Of a stretch of DNA of 64,000 nucleotides, positions 18,042 through 27,651 are shown in pieces. The stretch's first letter is position 1, and every line of letters starts with the position of its first letter. The translations under genes were made by a program, and so were the position numbers. The stretch comes from Rhodobacter sp. GTDB taxonomy: Bacteria > Pseudomonadota > Alphaproteobacteria > Rhodobacterales > Rhodobacteraceae. The notes under the pieces are model-generated. The model saw nothing but the letters and a program-made list of their open reading frames with translations. It did not search any database and was not told the DNA's origin. The stretch is taken from the NCBI GenBank assembly GCA_027490955.1, contig JAIXXB010000042.1, positions 32,207-96,206 on the forward strand. The letters are read 5' to 3'.

Positions 18042-19156
18042 TGCGGTTATCCCCCCTTAACGCGCGCCGCTGGCGGAATTTTCGCGCCAACAAACGCGCC
18101 TATTGGTCGCTGATTTTGTTTTCCATTCTGTTCGGCCTGTCGCTGTTTGCCGAGGTTTTAGCCAATGACAAACCGCTTTTGGTGCAATATCGCGGCGAAT
18201 GGCGGATGCCGTTTCTGACCTTTTATTCAGAAAAAGATTTTGGCGGCGATTTTCAAACCGAAGCCAATTACAAATCGCCCGAGGTGGAATGCCTGATCCG
18301 TTCAGGCGGGCTGGTGGAATGTTTTGACGATGCGCACGGCATGATTGACGCCATTCAATCGGGCAATTTTGACGCTGCGACCGAAGGTTTTGCAAAAGGG
18401 CGCATTTTGTGGGCGCCTATTCCCTATTCCTATAACACGATCAATAACCTACAGGGCAAAGCTGCACCTTCTGCCCCTGATGAAAACCACATTTTGGGCA
18501 CGGATGACACCGCCCGCGATGTGCTGGCACGGGTGATTTATGGGTTCCGCCTGTCGGTCGGATTTGCCCTGATTGTCACCGCGCTGACATCGGTCATCGG
18601 CATTGCAGCGGGGGCTGTGCAGGGCTATTTCGGCGGTTGGGTGGATTTGCTGTTTCAACGCTTTCTCGAGATATGGTCGGGCACGCCCTCGCTTTACGTC
18701 ATCATCATTGTGTTTTCCGTCTGGAGCCGAAGTTTCTGGATTCTGGTCGCCCTGATGGTGGCCTTTGGCTGGACATCGCTGATTGGCGTGGTGCGCGCCG
18801 AATTCCTGCGCGCGCGCAATTTTGAATATGTCCGCGCGGCCAAGGCTTTGGGCGTGTCAGATGCCAAAATCATGTTCCGCCATGTGCTGCCCAACGCCAT
18901 GGTCGCCACGCTGACCATGCTGCCCTTTATCGTATCGGGTACCATCGGATCGCTGGCCGCGCTGGATTACCTTGGCTATGGCCTGCCTGCCAATTTGCCC
19001 AGCCTTGGGCAGTTGTCGCGCCAAGCGCAGCAGAATCTACAAACGCCGTCGTTGGCCTTTACGGCGTTTTTCACCTTTACCATCATGCTTTCTTTACTGG
19101 TGTTCATATTCGAAGGCGTGCGCGATGCTTTTGATCCGCGAAAGACATTTTCATGA
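18038..19156 (+). CDS. yejE: peptide ABC transporter permease YejE
   Basis: The 372-residue partner permease starts LSPLNARRWRNFRANKRAYWSLILFSILF after MR. It has the YejE periplasmic region (VQYRGEWRMPFLTFYSEKDFGGDFQTEA) and the DPP/OPP permease loop EYVRAAKALGVSDAKIMFRHVLPNAM. ATGA overlaps join it to yejB and yejF, indicating translational coupling. Confidence 0.93.
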   Translation: MMRLSPLNARRWRNFRANKRAYWSLILFSILFGLSLFAEVLANDKPLLVQYRGEWRMPFLTFYSEKDFGGDFQTEANYKSPEVECLIRSGGLVECFDDAHGMIDAIQSGNFDAATEGFAKGRILWAPIPYSYNTINNLQGKAAPSAPDENHILGTDDTARDVLARVIYGFRLSVGFALIVTALTSVIGIAAGAVQGYFGGWVDLLFQRFLEIWSGTPSLYVIIIVFSVWSRSFWILVALMVAFGWTSLIGVVRAEFLRARNFEYVRAAKALGVSDAKIMFRHVLPNAMVATLTMLPFIVSGTIGSLAALDYLGYGLPANLPSLGQLSRQAQQNLQTPSLAFTAFFTFTIMLSLLVFIFEGVRDAFDPRKTFS

Positions 19157-20739
19157 CCCTTTTGCAGGTATCTGACCTTTCGATCAGTTTCGCCCAAGAG
19201 GGGCAGCTTTTGCCCGCGGTGCGCGGCGTGTCCTTTCACCTTAATCGCGGTGAGACGCTGGCGATTGTTGGCGAATCGGGCAGTGGCAAATCTGTGACTG
19301 CCCTGTCCACAGTGGGGCTTTTGGGCGATAATGCGCGCGTCTCAGGCTCGGTGCGCTACAACGGCGCAGAAATGGTGGGCGCAGACGAGAAAACGCTGCA
19401 ACGCCTGCGCGGCAATGACATCAGCTTTATCTTTCAAGAACCGATGACCTCGCTGAACCCACTGCATACGATTGCCAAGCAAATCGGTGAAAGTTTGGCG
19501 CTGCATCAGGGGCTGACAGGTGCGCCCGCGCGCGCGCGCACGATTGATCTGCTGCAAAAGGTGGGCATCCGCGATGCTGAAAGCCGCCTCACCGCCTATC
19601 CGCATCAATTATCGGGCGGGCAGCGCCAGCGCGTTATGATTGCTATGGCGCTGGCCAATGGCCCCGATTTGCTGATCGCGGACGAGCCGACCACCGCGCT
19701 GGATGTGACCATTCAGGCGCAAATCTTGGATTTGTTGGGCGAACTCAAACGCAGCGAAAACCTATCGATGCTGTTCATCACCCATGATCTGACCATCGTG
19801 CGCCGCATTGCCGACCGCGTTTGCGTGATGCAAGGCGGGCAGATTGTCGAGGCGGGCGAGACTGCCAAGGTTTTTGCCGCCCCCCAGCATCCCTATACGC
19901 AAAAACTGCTGGCCGCATCTGCCAAGGGCAGCCCAAACCCCGTGCCAGAGGGGGCCGAACCTGTGCTGGATGTGTCAAACCTGCGCGTCTGGTTTCCCAT
20001 TCAAACGGGTCTATTGCGCCGCGTTACGGGCCATGTAAAGGCCGTGAATCAGGCAAGCCTGACCCTGCGCGCGGGCGAGACTTTGGGCGTCGTGGGCGAA
20101 TCGGGATCGGGCAAAACCACCCTTGCCTTGGCCATTTTGCGGCTGGTGCAGGCACAGGGCAAAGTGCTGTTTTTGGGCCGCGATCTGCTGCCGCTTTCGC
20201 AGCGCCAAATGCGCCCGCACAGGCGCGATATGCAGATTGTGTTCCAAGATCCCTTTGGCAGCCTGTCACCGCGCATGACTGCGGGGCAGATTATTGCCGA
20301 AGGTCTGGGCGTGCATGGCACAAGCGGGGATGAGGCGCAGCAGATGGTGGCGCAGATCATGGCCGATGTCGGGCTAGACCCTGCCATGGCGGCGCGCTAT
20401 CCGCATGAATTTTCTGGCGGCCAGCGCCAGCGCATCGCCATTGCCCGCGCTATGATATTGCGCCCCAAACTGGTGGTGCTGGACGAGCCGACATCCGCGC
20501 TGGATATGACGGTGCAGGTGCAAATCGTTGACCTTTTGCGCGCGTTGCAGCGCAAATGGGGGCTGGCCTATATCTTTGTCAGCCATGATTTGCGCGTGGT
20601 GCGCGCCATGTCGCATCAGGTCATGGTGATGCGCGAAGGCGACATCATCGAAAGCGGCACAACCGAGGCGGTTTTCGCCGCGCCCAAAACCGACTATACT
20701 CGCGCTTTGATGCAGGCGGCTTTTGGAGAGACTCGTTGA
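19153..20739 (+). CDS. yejF: peptide ABC transporter ATPase with two nucleotide-binding domains (YejF)
   Basis: The 528-residue protein is a tandem ATPase. Domain 1 has Walker [11 protein letters not shown], signature LSGGQRQRV and Walker [10 protein letters not shown]; domain 2 has [19 protein letters not shown] and LVVLDEPTS. This double architecture is typical of YejF and related dipeptide/oligopeptide ATPases. It energises import through YejBE. Its stop overlaps the TTG start of the glycosyltransferase. Confidence 0.94.
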   Translation: MTLLQVSDLSISFAQEGQLLPAVRGVSFHLNRGETLAIVGESGSGKSVTALSTVGLLGDNARVSGSVRYNGAEMVGADEKTLQRLRGNDISFIFQEPMTSLNPLHTIAKQIGESLALHQGLTGAPARARTIDLLQKVGIRDAESRLTAYPHQLSGGQRQRVMIAMALANGPDLLIADEPTTALDVTIQAQILDLLGELKRSENLSMLFITHDLTIVRRIADRVCVMQGGQIVEAGETAKVFAAPQHPYTQKLLAASAKGSPNPVPEGAEPVLDVSNLRVWFPIQTGLLRRVTGHVKAVNQASLTLRAGETLGVVGESGSGKTTLALAILRLVQAQGKVLFLGRDLLPLSQRQMRPHRRDMQIVFQDPFGSLSPRMTAGQIIAEGLGVHGTSGDEAQQMVAQIMADVGLDPAMAARYPHEFSGGQRQRIAIARAMILRPKLVVLDEPTSALDMTVQVQIVDLLRALQRKWGLAYIFVSHDLRVVRAMSHQVMVMREGDIIESGTTEAVFAAPKTDYTRALMQAAFGETR

Positions 20740-21971
20740 AGATTTTGTTTGTGCACCAGAACTTTCCCGCCCAATTTTTGCACCTTGCCCCCGAAATGCA
20801 AAAACGCGGCCACGAGGTTTTGGCCCTGACCGATGCCGCCAATAATCGCAAAATCGCAATTCCGCATATGAAATACACATTCAAGCCGCAGGCGGTGGAT
20901 GCGGGGCAAACGCGGCTGGGCCGCAACTATACAGTTATGTCCGACCGCGCGGTGATCGTGGCGCGCGCCGCCGCCAGCCTGCGCGATGACCAAGGCTATA
21001 CCCCCGATGTCATCTTTGCCCATTCAGGCTGGGGGGAAAGTTTGTTTTTGAAAGAGGTTTGGCCAAAGGCCAAGCTGATCGTTTATGCCGAGTTTTATTA
21101 TCGCGGCGATGGGGCCGATATCGGCTTTGACCCTGAATTTTCGCAGCGCAATTTCGATCAGGTGATGATCGCCCAAGGCCGCGCAGCCTATCTGACCCAG
21201 TCGATCGTTCATGCCGATGCCGCCTTGTCGCCCACCCATTTTCAGGCCGATACCCACCCAAGCCTTTTGCGCCAGCGCATCACTGTCATCCATGACGGGG
21301 TCGATACGCGCCTACTTGCCCCCAACCGCGATGCCAAATTCGAATTGCCAAATGGCAAAACTGTGGGCGTGGGCGATGAGGTGCTGACCTTTGTGAACCG
21401 CAATTTAGAACCCTATCGCGGCTATCACATCTTTATGCGCGCCCTGCCCGAAGTGATGCGCGCGCGCCCTAATGCCGAGGTTATCTTGGTTGGCGGCGAT
21501 GAGGTGTCCTATGGCCCGCCCGCCCCCGATGGTAAGAAATGGAAAGACATTTTTCTGGACGAGGTGAAGGATAGGATTGATCTGTCGCGGGTGCATTTCA
21601 TGGGGAAAATCCCCTATCCTAATTTTGTGAACCTGCTGCATGTCAGCCGCGCCCATGCCTATTTGACCTATCCTTTCGTGCTCAGCTGGTCATCGATCGA
21701 GGCGATGGCCGCAGGCTGCCATATCGTCGCCTCTAACACAGCGCCCGTGCGCGAGGCGATGACTCATGGCAAAACCGCGACCATGGTTGATTTCTTTGAT
21801 GTGGCGGGCTGGTCAAAAACACTGATCGAGGCGCTGGCACATCCCGAAAAATACCAGCCTTTGCGCGATGCTGCCCGCGCCCATGCTGTTGCGCGCTATG
21901 ATCTGCGCAGCTATTGCCTGCCGCAAATGATCGCCTTTGTCGAAAGTTTTGAACCGCAGGTTACAGCGTAA
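20736..21971 (+). CDS. GT4-like glycosyltransferase
   Basis: The 411-residue protein starts [28 protein letters not shown] and has the GT-B features VTVIHDGVDT-like ITVIHDGVDT, FVNRNLEPYRGYHIFMRALP and the donor-site region SWSSIEAMAAGCHIVASNTAPVREAM with the family's Glu. It resembles the cluster of bacterial group-1 transferases whose first line reads 'VHQNFPGQF'. The start is TTG at 20736 (TTGA overlap with yejF, GGAGAG just upstream). The acceptor is unknown. Coupling to a peptide importer is unusual and may only reflect compact gene packing. Confidence 0.83.
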   Translation: MKILFVHQNFPAQFLHLAPEMQKRGHEVLALTDAANNRKIAIPHMKYTFKPQAVDAGQTRLGRNYTVMSDRAVIVARAAASLRDDQGYTPDVIFAHSGWGESLFLKEVWPKAKLIVYAEFYYRGDGADIGFDPEFSQRNFDQVMIAQGRAAYLTQSIVHADAALSPTHFQADTHPSLLRQRITVIHDGVDTRLLAPNRDAKFELPNGKTVGVGDEVLTFVNRNLEPYRGYHIFMRALPEVMRARPNAEVILVGGDEVSYGPPAPDGKKWKDIFLDEVKDRIDLSRVHFMGKIPYPNFVNLLHVSRAHAYLTYPFVLSWSSIEAMAAGCHIVASNTAPVREAMTHGKTATMVDFFDVAGWSKTLIEALAHPEKYQPLRDAARAHAVARYDLRSYCLPQMIAFVESFEPQVTA

Positions 21972-21986
21972 CAGACAGGAGTCGCT

Positions 21987-23993
21987 ATGAACCCCCTTCT
22001 TGCCCCTTGGACGGGCGCCTTCGCTCTGCCGCCGTTTGATGCGATTGACGATGCCCATTTTGCCCCCGCCTTCGAGGCAGGTCTGGCCGAGGCCCGCGCC
22101 AATATCGCCGCCATCGCCACCAATCCAGAAGCGCCAAGTTTCGCCAATACGATCGAGGCGATGGAACAGGCCGAGGCCACGTTAGACCGCGTTTCTGGCC
22201 TGTTTTTCAACCTTGCCAGCGCCGACAGCACCGATGCGCGCGAAGATTTGCAGCGCGATTTGGCCCCCAAACTTTCGGCCTTTGCATCCGAAGTCACCAA
22301 TAACAAGGCGCTGTTTGCGCGTATCGAGACCCTCTGGGCCGCCCGCGACGATCTGGGCCTGACGGCCGAGCAGGCGCGTGTTTTGTATTTGTACCACCAA
22401 ATGTTCGTGCGATCTGGCGCGCAGCTTTCTGGCGATGCCGCCGCACGCTTGACCGAGGTAAAATCGCGCCTTGCCGTTTTGGGCACGGCCTTTGCGCAGA
22501 ATGTTCTGGCCGAAGAACGCAACTGGTCTATGCCGCTGACCGATACAACTGGGCTGCCCGATTACCTGATTGATGCCGCGCAGGCGGCAGGGGCCGCGAT
22601 AGGGGCCGCTGGCCCTGTCATTACGCTGAACAGGTCTTTGATCGTGCCGTTTTTGGAATATTGCCCCAACCGCGCCCAGCGCCAGCAGGCCTTTACCGCG
22701 TGGACATTGCGCGGCGCGAATGGCAATGCCCATGACAACCGCGCCATCGCCGCCGAAATGCTGGCCCTGCGGCATGAACGCGCCCGCGCTTTGGGTTATG
22801 CCAGCTTTGCCGATTACAAACTGGCCCCAGAAATGGCCAAAACCCCTGCCCGCGTGCGCGATTTGCTGATGGCTGTTTGGGCCCCTGCCCGTGAAAAGGC
22901 GGTGCAAGATGCCGCGGTCTTAGAAACCATGCTGCACAAAGATGGCGCAACTGGCCCGCTAGAGCCTTGGGATTGGCGATATTATTCGCGCATCCGCAAG
23001 GCGCAAGAACACGATCTGGACGAGGCGGCGCTGAAATCTTACTTCTCGCTGGATGCGATGCTGGCCGCACAGTTTGATTGCGCCACGCGCCTGTTTGGGC
23101 TGGAATTTGCGCCGCTGGACATCGCCCTCTACCACCCCGATGCCCGCGCATGGGAGGTCACGCGCGGCGGACAGCACGTCGCCGTCTTTATTGGTGATTA
23201 TTTTGCGCGGCCCTCAAAAAGGTCTGGCGCGTGGTGTTCGGCCTTACGATCCCAGCGCAAACTGGGCGGTGATCAGCGCCCTGTGGTGATCAACGTGTGC
23301 AATTTTGCCAAAGGCGCGCCTGCGCTGCTAAGCCATGACGATGCCCGCACCTTGTTTCACGAATTCGGCCATGCGCTGCATCAAATGCTGTCGAATGTGA
23401 CCTATGGCTTTATTTCGGGCACATCAGTGGCGCGCGATTTTGTCGAATTGCCCAGCCAGTTGTATGAACATTGGCTGGACGTGCCCGAAGTGCTGGAAAA
23501 ACATGCGCGCCATGTGGGTACGGGCCAACCGATGCCGCGCGCGATGCTGGGCCGCCTGCTGGAGGCAGGCAGCTATGACCAAGGCTTTGCTACAGTAGAG
23601 TTCATCGCCAGCGCGATGGTTGACCTTGCCTTCCACGAAGGGGACGCGCCTGCCGACCCTATGCAAATGCAGGCGCAGGTGCTGGACAGTTTGGGAATGC
23701 CCCGCGCCATCGTGATGCGCCACGCCACGCCGCATTTCGCCCATGTCTTCACAGGGGACGGGTATTCCAGCGGCTATTACAGCTATATGTGGTCAGAGGT
23801 GATGGATGCCGATGCCTTTGCCGCATTTGAAGAGGCGGGCGACGCCTTTGACAGCGAAACCGCAGCGCGGCTGGAAAAGTTTATCTTGTCTGCAGGTGGC
23901 AGCGAAGAGGCCGATGTATTGTACACCAAGTTTCGCGGCAAAATGCCTGGGGTAGAGCCGCTGCTGAAAGGGCGCGGCCTACTGGTGGCGTGA
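21987..23993 (+). CDS. M3 family oligopeptidase (Dcp/OpdA type)
   Basis: The 668-residue metallopeptidase has the zinc motif HEFGH at residues 458-462 (ARTLFHEFGHALHQML) and the M3 substrate region GDGYSSGYYSYMWSEVMDADAF. No signal peptide is seen, so it is cytosolic. Length and N-terminus (NPLLAPWTGAFALPPFDAI) fit peptidyl-dipeptidase Dcp/oligopeptidase A. It degrades short peptides and sits downstream of the Yej importer, so it could process imported peptides; that link is inference. Its stop overlaps the next start (TGATG). Confidence 0.92.
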   Translation: MNPLLAPWTGAFALPPFDAIDDAHFAPAFEAGLAEARANIAAIATNPEAPSFANTIEAMEQAEATLDRVSGLFFNLASADSTDAREDLQRDLAPKLSAFASEVTNNKALFARIETLWAARDDLGLTAEQARVLYLYHQMFVRSGAQLSGDAAARLTEVKSRLAVLGTAFAQNVLAEERNWSMPLTDTTGLPDYLIDAAQAAGAAIGAAGPVITLNRSLIVPFLEYCPNRAQRQQAFTAWTLRGANGNAHDNRAIAAEMLALRHERARALGYASFADYKLAPEMAKTPARVRDLLMAVWAPAREKAVQDAAVLETMLHKDGATGPLEPWDWRYYSRIRKAQEHDLDEAALKSYFSLDAMLAAQFDCATRLFGLEFAPLDIALYHPDARAWEVTRGGQHVAVFIGDYFARPSKRSGAWCSALRSQRKLGGDQRPVVINVCNFAKGAPALLSHDDARTLFHEFGHALHQMLSNVTYGFISGTSVARDFVELPSQLYEHWLDVPEVLEKHARHVGTGQPMPRAMLGRLLEAGSYDQGFATVEFIASAMVDLAFHEGDAPADPMQMQAQVLDSLGMPRAIVMRHATPHFAHVFTGDGYSSGYYSYMWSEVMDADAFAAFEEAGDAFDSETAARLEKFILSAGGSEEADVLYTKFRGKMPGVEPLLKGRGLLVA

Positions 23994-24625
23994 TGCAGCG
24001 CGCGATGATCACCGATGTGGCAGATTACTTTCGCGATGGCTGCGGGCGCTGCGACCGCTTTGCCACCGCCGACTGTTCGACCAAATTTTGGGCGGCAGGT
24101 CTGGCCGATTTGCGCGCGCTGTGCCTTGGCGCAGGGCTAGAGGAAGTGGCCAAATGGGGCCATCCCACCTATATGTTTGCAGGCCGCAATGTGGCGATTT
24201 TCGGGGCATTTCGCGCCGATTTTCGCCTAACCTTTTTCAACGCCGCCCTGCTGCGCAACGAAGCGAGTCTGCTGGAAAGGCAGGGGCCAAATACGCAAAA
24301 CCCCGACATGATCCGCTTTCGCGCCAACAGCGAAGTGGCCGAAAAAGCCCCCCTTATCACCGCCTATCTGACCGAGGCGATGGGCTATGCTGCGGCAGGT
24401 ATCCTGCCTGCCAAAACTGCGCGCGAGGTTGATATGCCCGCCGAGTTAATCGAGGCATTGGATTTTGATCCAGAACTTGCCGAAGCCTTTGCTGCCCTGA
24501 CACAAGGGCGGCAAAAATCTTGGGCCTTTCATTTGAACACCACCCAAAACCCCGCCACACGGATCGCGCGCATCGCGCGCGCTCGCGATAAGATTCTGGC
24601 AGGCAAAGGCGCGTTAGAGCGGTAA
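23993..24625 (+). CDS. YdeI/OmpD-associated, DUF1801-like protein
   Basis: The 210-residue protein has a DUF1801-like core (EEVAKWGHPTYMFAGRNVAIFGAF, LTFFNAALL) and the YdeI C-terminal signature EAFAALTQGRQKSWAFHLNTTQNPATRIARIARARDKILAGKG. E. coli YdeI-like proteins have been linked to stress and antimicrobial-peptide resistance, but the activity is not settled. I choose ATG 23993 (TGATG overlap with the peptidase gene) over GTG 23990. Two further YdeI-family genes lie at 39733-40865. Confidence 0.78.
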   Translation: MQRAMITDVADYFRDGCGRCDRFATADCSTKFWAAGLADLRALCLGAGLEEVAKWGHPTYMFAGRNVAIFGAFRADFRLTFFNAALLRNEASLLERQGPNTQNPDMIRFRANSEVAEKAPLITAYLTEAMGYAAAGILPAKTAREVDMPAELIEALDFDPELAEAFAALTQGRQKSWAFHLNTTQNPATRIARIARARDKILAGKGALER

Positions 24626-24626
24626 A

Positions 24627-24670
24627 GGGGGCAGCCCCCTCGCCGCGCTCACCCCCGCGATATGCGCCCC
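24627..24670 (+). repeat. dispersed hairpin repeat, degenerate copy F
   Basis: The hairpin GGGGG-CAG-CCCCC (24627-24639) is followed by a CG-rich block and CACCCCCGCGATATGCGCCCC. It has the shape of the repeat family but has lost the TTTGG-A/G-rich tail. It lies between the convergent YdeI and HIT genes. Confidence 0.5.
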
Positions 24671-24734
24671 AATGTGAAAGGGCCTGCATGTGCAATGGAA
24701 CATGCGGCGGCGGGCAGAGAAGGGCGGTCTTGCT

Positions 24735-25103
24735 TTAGGCGGGGTCGACCAGCCGCCCCAGCACGCGCCCACCCATGATGTGCAAATGATAATGCGGCAC
24801 TTCTTGCATGCCATGGGCCCCTGCATTGGTGATGCAGCGATAGCCATGGGTTTCCAGCCCCAGCATCTGGCAGACGCGGGCGCAGCTGCGGTGGAAGTCG
24901 GTGATTTCTGCCTCGCTTGCGCGGGCGGCGAAATCGGAAAAATCCACATAGGCCCCTTTGGGAATGGCCAAAACATGCACGGGGGCGGCTGGGTTGATGT
25001 CGTGAAACACAAGGGTATGGGCCGTATCCAGCACGGTTTTGTTGGGGATTTCACCGCGCAGGATGCGGGCGAAAATGTTCTGCGCGTCATAGGGTTTTTG
25101 CAT
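24735..25103 (-). CDS. HIT family nucleotide hydrolase (HinT-like)
   Basis: The 122-residue protein has IFARILRGEIPNKTVLDT, FHDINPAAPVHVLAIPKGAYV and the histidine triad HYHLHIMGGR near the C-terminus. HIT/HinT proteins are purine-nucleoside phosphoramidases; the physiological role is usually unclear. ATG 25103 (MQKPYDAQNIF) fits the family start; the frame is open 19 codons further. It lies 7 bases after the GT14 gene on the same strand. Confidence 0.9.
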   Translation of the reverse strand: MQKPYDAQNIFARILRGEIPNKTVLDTAHTLVFHDINPAAPVHVLAIPKGAYVDFSDFAARASEAEITDFHRSCARVCQMLGLETHGYRCITNAGAHGMQEVPHYHLHIMGGRVLGRLVDPA

Positions 25104-25110
25104 GTCAGTG

Positions 25111-26688
25111 TCAGTCCACAAATAGGTGATCCAGCGCCAATATCTCGCGGCTGGTGTCATAGTCTATATCCAAAAACGCCGCCAAAGCGCGGGCGTTTTC
25201 ATCGGCGCGGCCATTTTGGCGCAATTTGTAATGCTGATCAAACCCAACCTCTTTGATCTGGTCAGATTCAAAGCGCACATCATAGCGAATGGTCGGAAGC
25301 AGCCGCGCCAATGTTTCGGGCGGGGTTTTATCGGTGGCAAGGCCAACGCGTTTGGCGTGGCCGATCAGATAGTCATCGGTAAACTCGCATTCAATTTCCA
25401 AAAGCCGCGTTGTGCCCGCATCGTTGTAAAAGTCTTTGATCAGGTCAACATTGGCAGGATCGATGCAAATCACCAGCTTATCGCTGTGCCAATTGGCAAA
25501 CAGCATCTGCACCAAGGCGCGGCGGTGGCGGGTGCGTTTGTCCAGCGTGGTTTGAATGCCTCCCAAATCGGGCAATTCTGTCGAGGCTTCGTTAAACAGA
25601 TATTCAATCGCAGGAATCGATGTGGCGCTGCGAATACGGCCAAGCAGCCGCTTGGCGATATGCCATTTCTTGCAGGTCACAATCATCAGGCTGTAATCAC
25701 GCCCAAGGCTTTGGTCAGTTTCCCAAAATCGGGGTGCAAAGCGGCGGCCAATACGGCCCCGCGCCGTGAGGAACCGAAACAAAGACTTGCCTTCGTTCGA
25801 TATGGAAAAGCGCTGCTGATCATTGCCATACAGCGCGCCAAGGCGGGCTTTCAGATCGCTGGCCATGGGGCTGATTTTGCGGGCAAACAGATAATCTTGC
25901 GACAAAAGCAGATCATAGTGATCGTTGTAGAACACCACAGGCATGCCGTAATCGGTGAACAGCAAAAAGGTCAGCGTGCGGGTGCGCACCTCGTGATCGG
26001 GCACGAGATGGCGGACAAGCGTTTGAAAAAACGTCTCATCGGGGATCCATGTTGTGCGGAAAAACCGCATCACATCGCGGCGCTTTTTGATGAAATCCAG
26101 CAGCCATTCAATGGTGCGCCGCCGCAAGCACCACCATTGGCTGCCGATTTGCATGGCAATATCGGAAGGGATTTCGCGCTGTAACCCAAGGCGTTTTTGC
26201 AGGTTCATCGCGGCGTAGAACAGCGATTTATGGCTGCGCTCGTTAAACCAATGGCGGTAGATCAGCCGTTCTTCCTTTAGCCCGACTTTGATCCAATCGG
26301 ATGCAAAAAAGTCAAAACTTTCAATGTAATCCACATCCTCGCGGTCAAGAAATTCATGCACATGGCGGGCTGATTTGATGGGCATACAATCGCCCGACAG
26401 CATGTAGAAATGGCTGGCCGAGGGAAACTGATGCACGGCGGCTTTCACAGCCTCTAGCGTGGCCTCAACAAGGCTCCATTCCCCCCAACCGCATTTGATG
26501 CGCCGTTTGGTAAAGACCACATTCGGGTTACCCTTTAGCGCGGCGGTGATCTGGGCAAAATCCCCCGCATTGGCGCGCCTGTCAAAATGGATGGCAACAA
26601 AATCGCCCGCCTCGGTCAGACGCTGGGCCTGCGCGATGATGCCCGCGGGGTCTTTGTGACACAACAGAATATATGCGATTCGCGCCAT
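25111..26688 (-). CDS. GT14 (core-2/I-branching type) glycosyltransferase with DUF5928-like C-terminal domain
   Basis: The 525-residue protein has an N-terminal branching-glycosyltransferase domain (IAYILLCHKDP, NPNVVFTKRRIKCGWGEWSLVEATL, HFYMLSGDCMPIKS, GSQWWCLRRRTIEWLL, TTWIPDETFFQTLV), residues about 1-270. A C-terminal half of roughly 250 residues follows (CKKWHIAKRLLGRI, HSDKLVICIDP), which I associate with DUF5928 of Rhodobacterales. No membrane helix is seen. It likely transfers a sugar to a surface or secreted glycan. A sulfotransferase gene is divergent 134 bases away. Confidence 0.82.
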   Translation of the reverse strand: MARIAYILLCHKDPAGIIAQAQRLTEAGDFVAIHFDRRANAGDFAQITAALKGNPNVVFTKRRIKCGWGEWSLVEATLEAVKAAVHQFPSASHFYMLSGDCMPIKSARHVHEFLDREDVDYIESFDFFASDWIKVGLKEERLIYRHWFNERSHKSLFYAAMNLQKRLGLQREIPSDIAMQIGSQWWCLRRRTIEWLLDFIKKRRDVMRFFRTTWIPDETFFQTLVRHLVPDHEVRTRTLTFLLFTDYGMPVVFYNDHYDLLLSQDYLFARKISPMASDLKARLGALYGNDQQRFSISNEGKSLFRFLTARGRIGRRFAPRFWETDQSLGRDYSLMIVTCKKWHIAKRLLGRIRSATSIPAIEYLFNEASTELPDLGGIQTTLDKRTRHRRALVQMLFANWHSDKLVICIDPANVDLIKDFYNDAGTTRLLEIECEFTDDYLIGHAKRVGLATDKTPPETLARLLPTIRYDVRFESDQIKEVGFDQHYKLRQNGRADENARALAAFLDIDYDTSREILALDHLFVD

Positions 26689-26822
26689 TTTGGCCTGTTA
26701 ACCTGATGTTTACGTCGATTGTTTCCAAAATAGCGCCAAAGCGCATTGAAAAGACAGAGCTTCTTTGCGATTTATGCGCAAGGCCGCCCAGATACATCAG
26801 TTTGCCTATATCGGAGTTAACA

Positions 26823-27641
26823 ATGCCTTTCCCTGGAACATGGATGACCACTTCTGAAAGCATGGTCTATCGCGTGGTGCCCAAATGCGCCTGTTCGACC
26901 ATTGGGCAGATCATGTATTACTCTGACAACGGGCGGTTTTTTGATGGCGACATCCATGATGCCCAAGACGGCATGCATAAATGGTCGATGGAGGCCAGCC
27001 AGCCCCTGATTGAAAAGAATGCGCAAAGCCACGCCTCTTTTGCCTTTACCTGCGTGCGCAACCCTTACACGCGGATTCTGTCCAGCTTTTTCGACAAGAT
27101 TTGCGGGGTGCAGCGCAATGGCAAACGCTATCGCGGCAACCTTGTGCCACTGTTGATTGCCAAATATGGCGTGCAGGTGGGCGGCGATGATGGCAAGGGC
27201 GAGTTTGACCAGATCGCCAGCTTTCGCCGTTTTCTTTTGTTCGTGCGCGATACCATCCGCTTTCGCAAACCGATGGACCCCGATATTCACTGGTCGGCGA
27301 TGGCGGGGCATGTCTCGACCTTTGTGGTGAATGGCGGGCGCTACGATCATATTTTCTTTACCGAAAAGTTTAACGAAGGCATGCAGGTGGTTTTGGACAA
27401 AACCCCGCAAAACCATCCGATTGATCTGGCCAAAATCCCGCGCTTCAACGAAAGTTCGGGCCACGGGCCAGAACGGGCGCATCCCGTAGAAGATTACTTT
27501 GACGATCTGTCACGGCATTTGATGTGGGAAATCTACAAGCGCGATTTCCAACTGTTCAAATATGATTTCGACAACCCCGCCAACAAAATGCCAATTGGCG
27601 AGGTGGATTTGGCCGAAGTGCATGCAAAACTGGGGGATTAG
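26823..27641 (+). CDS. sulfotransferase family protein
   Basis: The 272-residue protein has a 5'-phosphosulfate-loop-like VYRVVPKCACSTIGQIMYY (about residues 15-33) and the 3'-phosphate-binding type motif FTCVRNPYTRILSSFFDKI, as in carbohydrate sulfotransferases that use PAPS. I prefer ATG 26823, which has GGAG upstream, over the open frame from 26673. It is divergent from the GT14 gene, so a sulfated glycan is a reasonable inference. No PAPS synthesis genes lie in the window. Confidence 0.8.
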   Translation: MPFPGTWMTTSESMVYRVVPKCACSTIGQIMYYSDNGRFFDGDIHDAQDGMHKWSMEASQPLIEKNAQSHASFAFTCVRNPYTRILSSFFDKICGVQRNGKRYRGNLVPLLIAKYGVQVGGDDGKGEFDQIASFRRFLLFVRDTIRFRKPMDPDIHWSAMAGHVSTFVVNGGRYDHIFFTEKFNEGMQVVLDKTPQNHPIDLAKIPRFNESSGHGPERAHPVEDYFDDLSRHLMWEIYKRDFQLFKYDFDNPANKMPIGEVDLAEVHAKLGD

Positions 27642-27651
27642 CGCAGCCCCC
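27632..27651. terminator. hairpin between convergent sulfotransferase and GMC genes
   Basis: GGGGG and CCCCC arms with a 10-base loop span the two stop codons. There is no T run, so function as a terminator is uncertain. Confidence 0.35.

Noticed and set aside
25126..26184. 352-codon plus-strand open frame opposite the GT14 gene
   Set aside because: A shadow of a GC-rich gene; no ribosome-binding site or recognisable motif.
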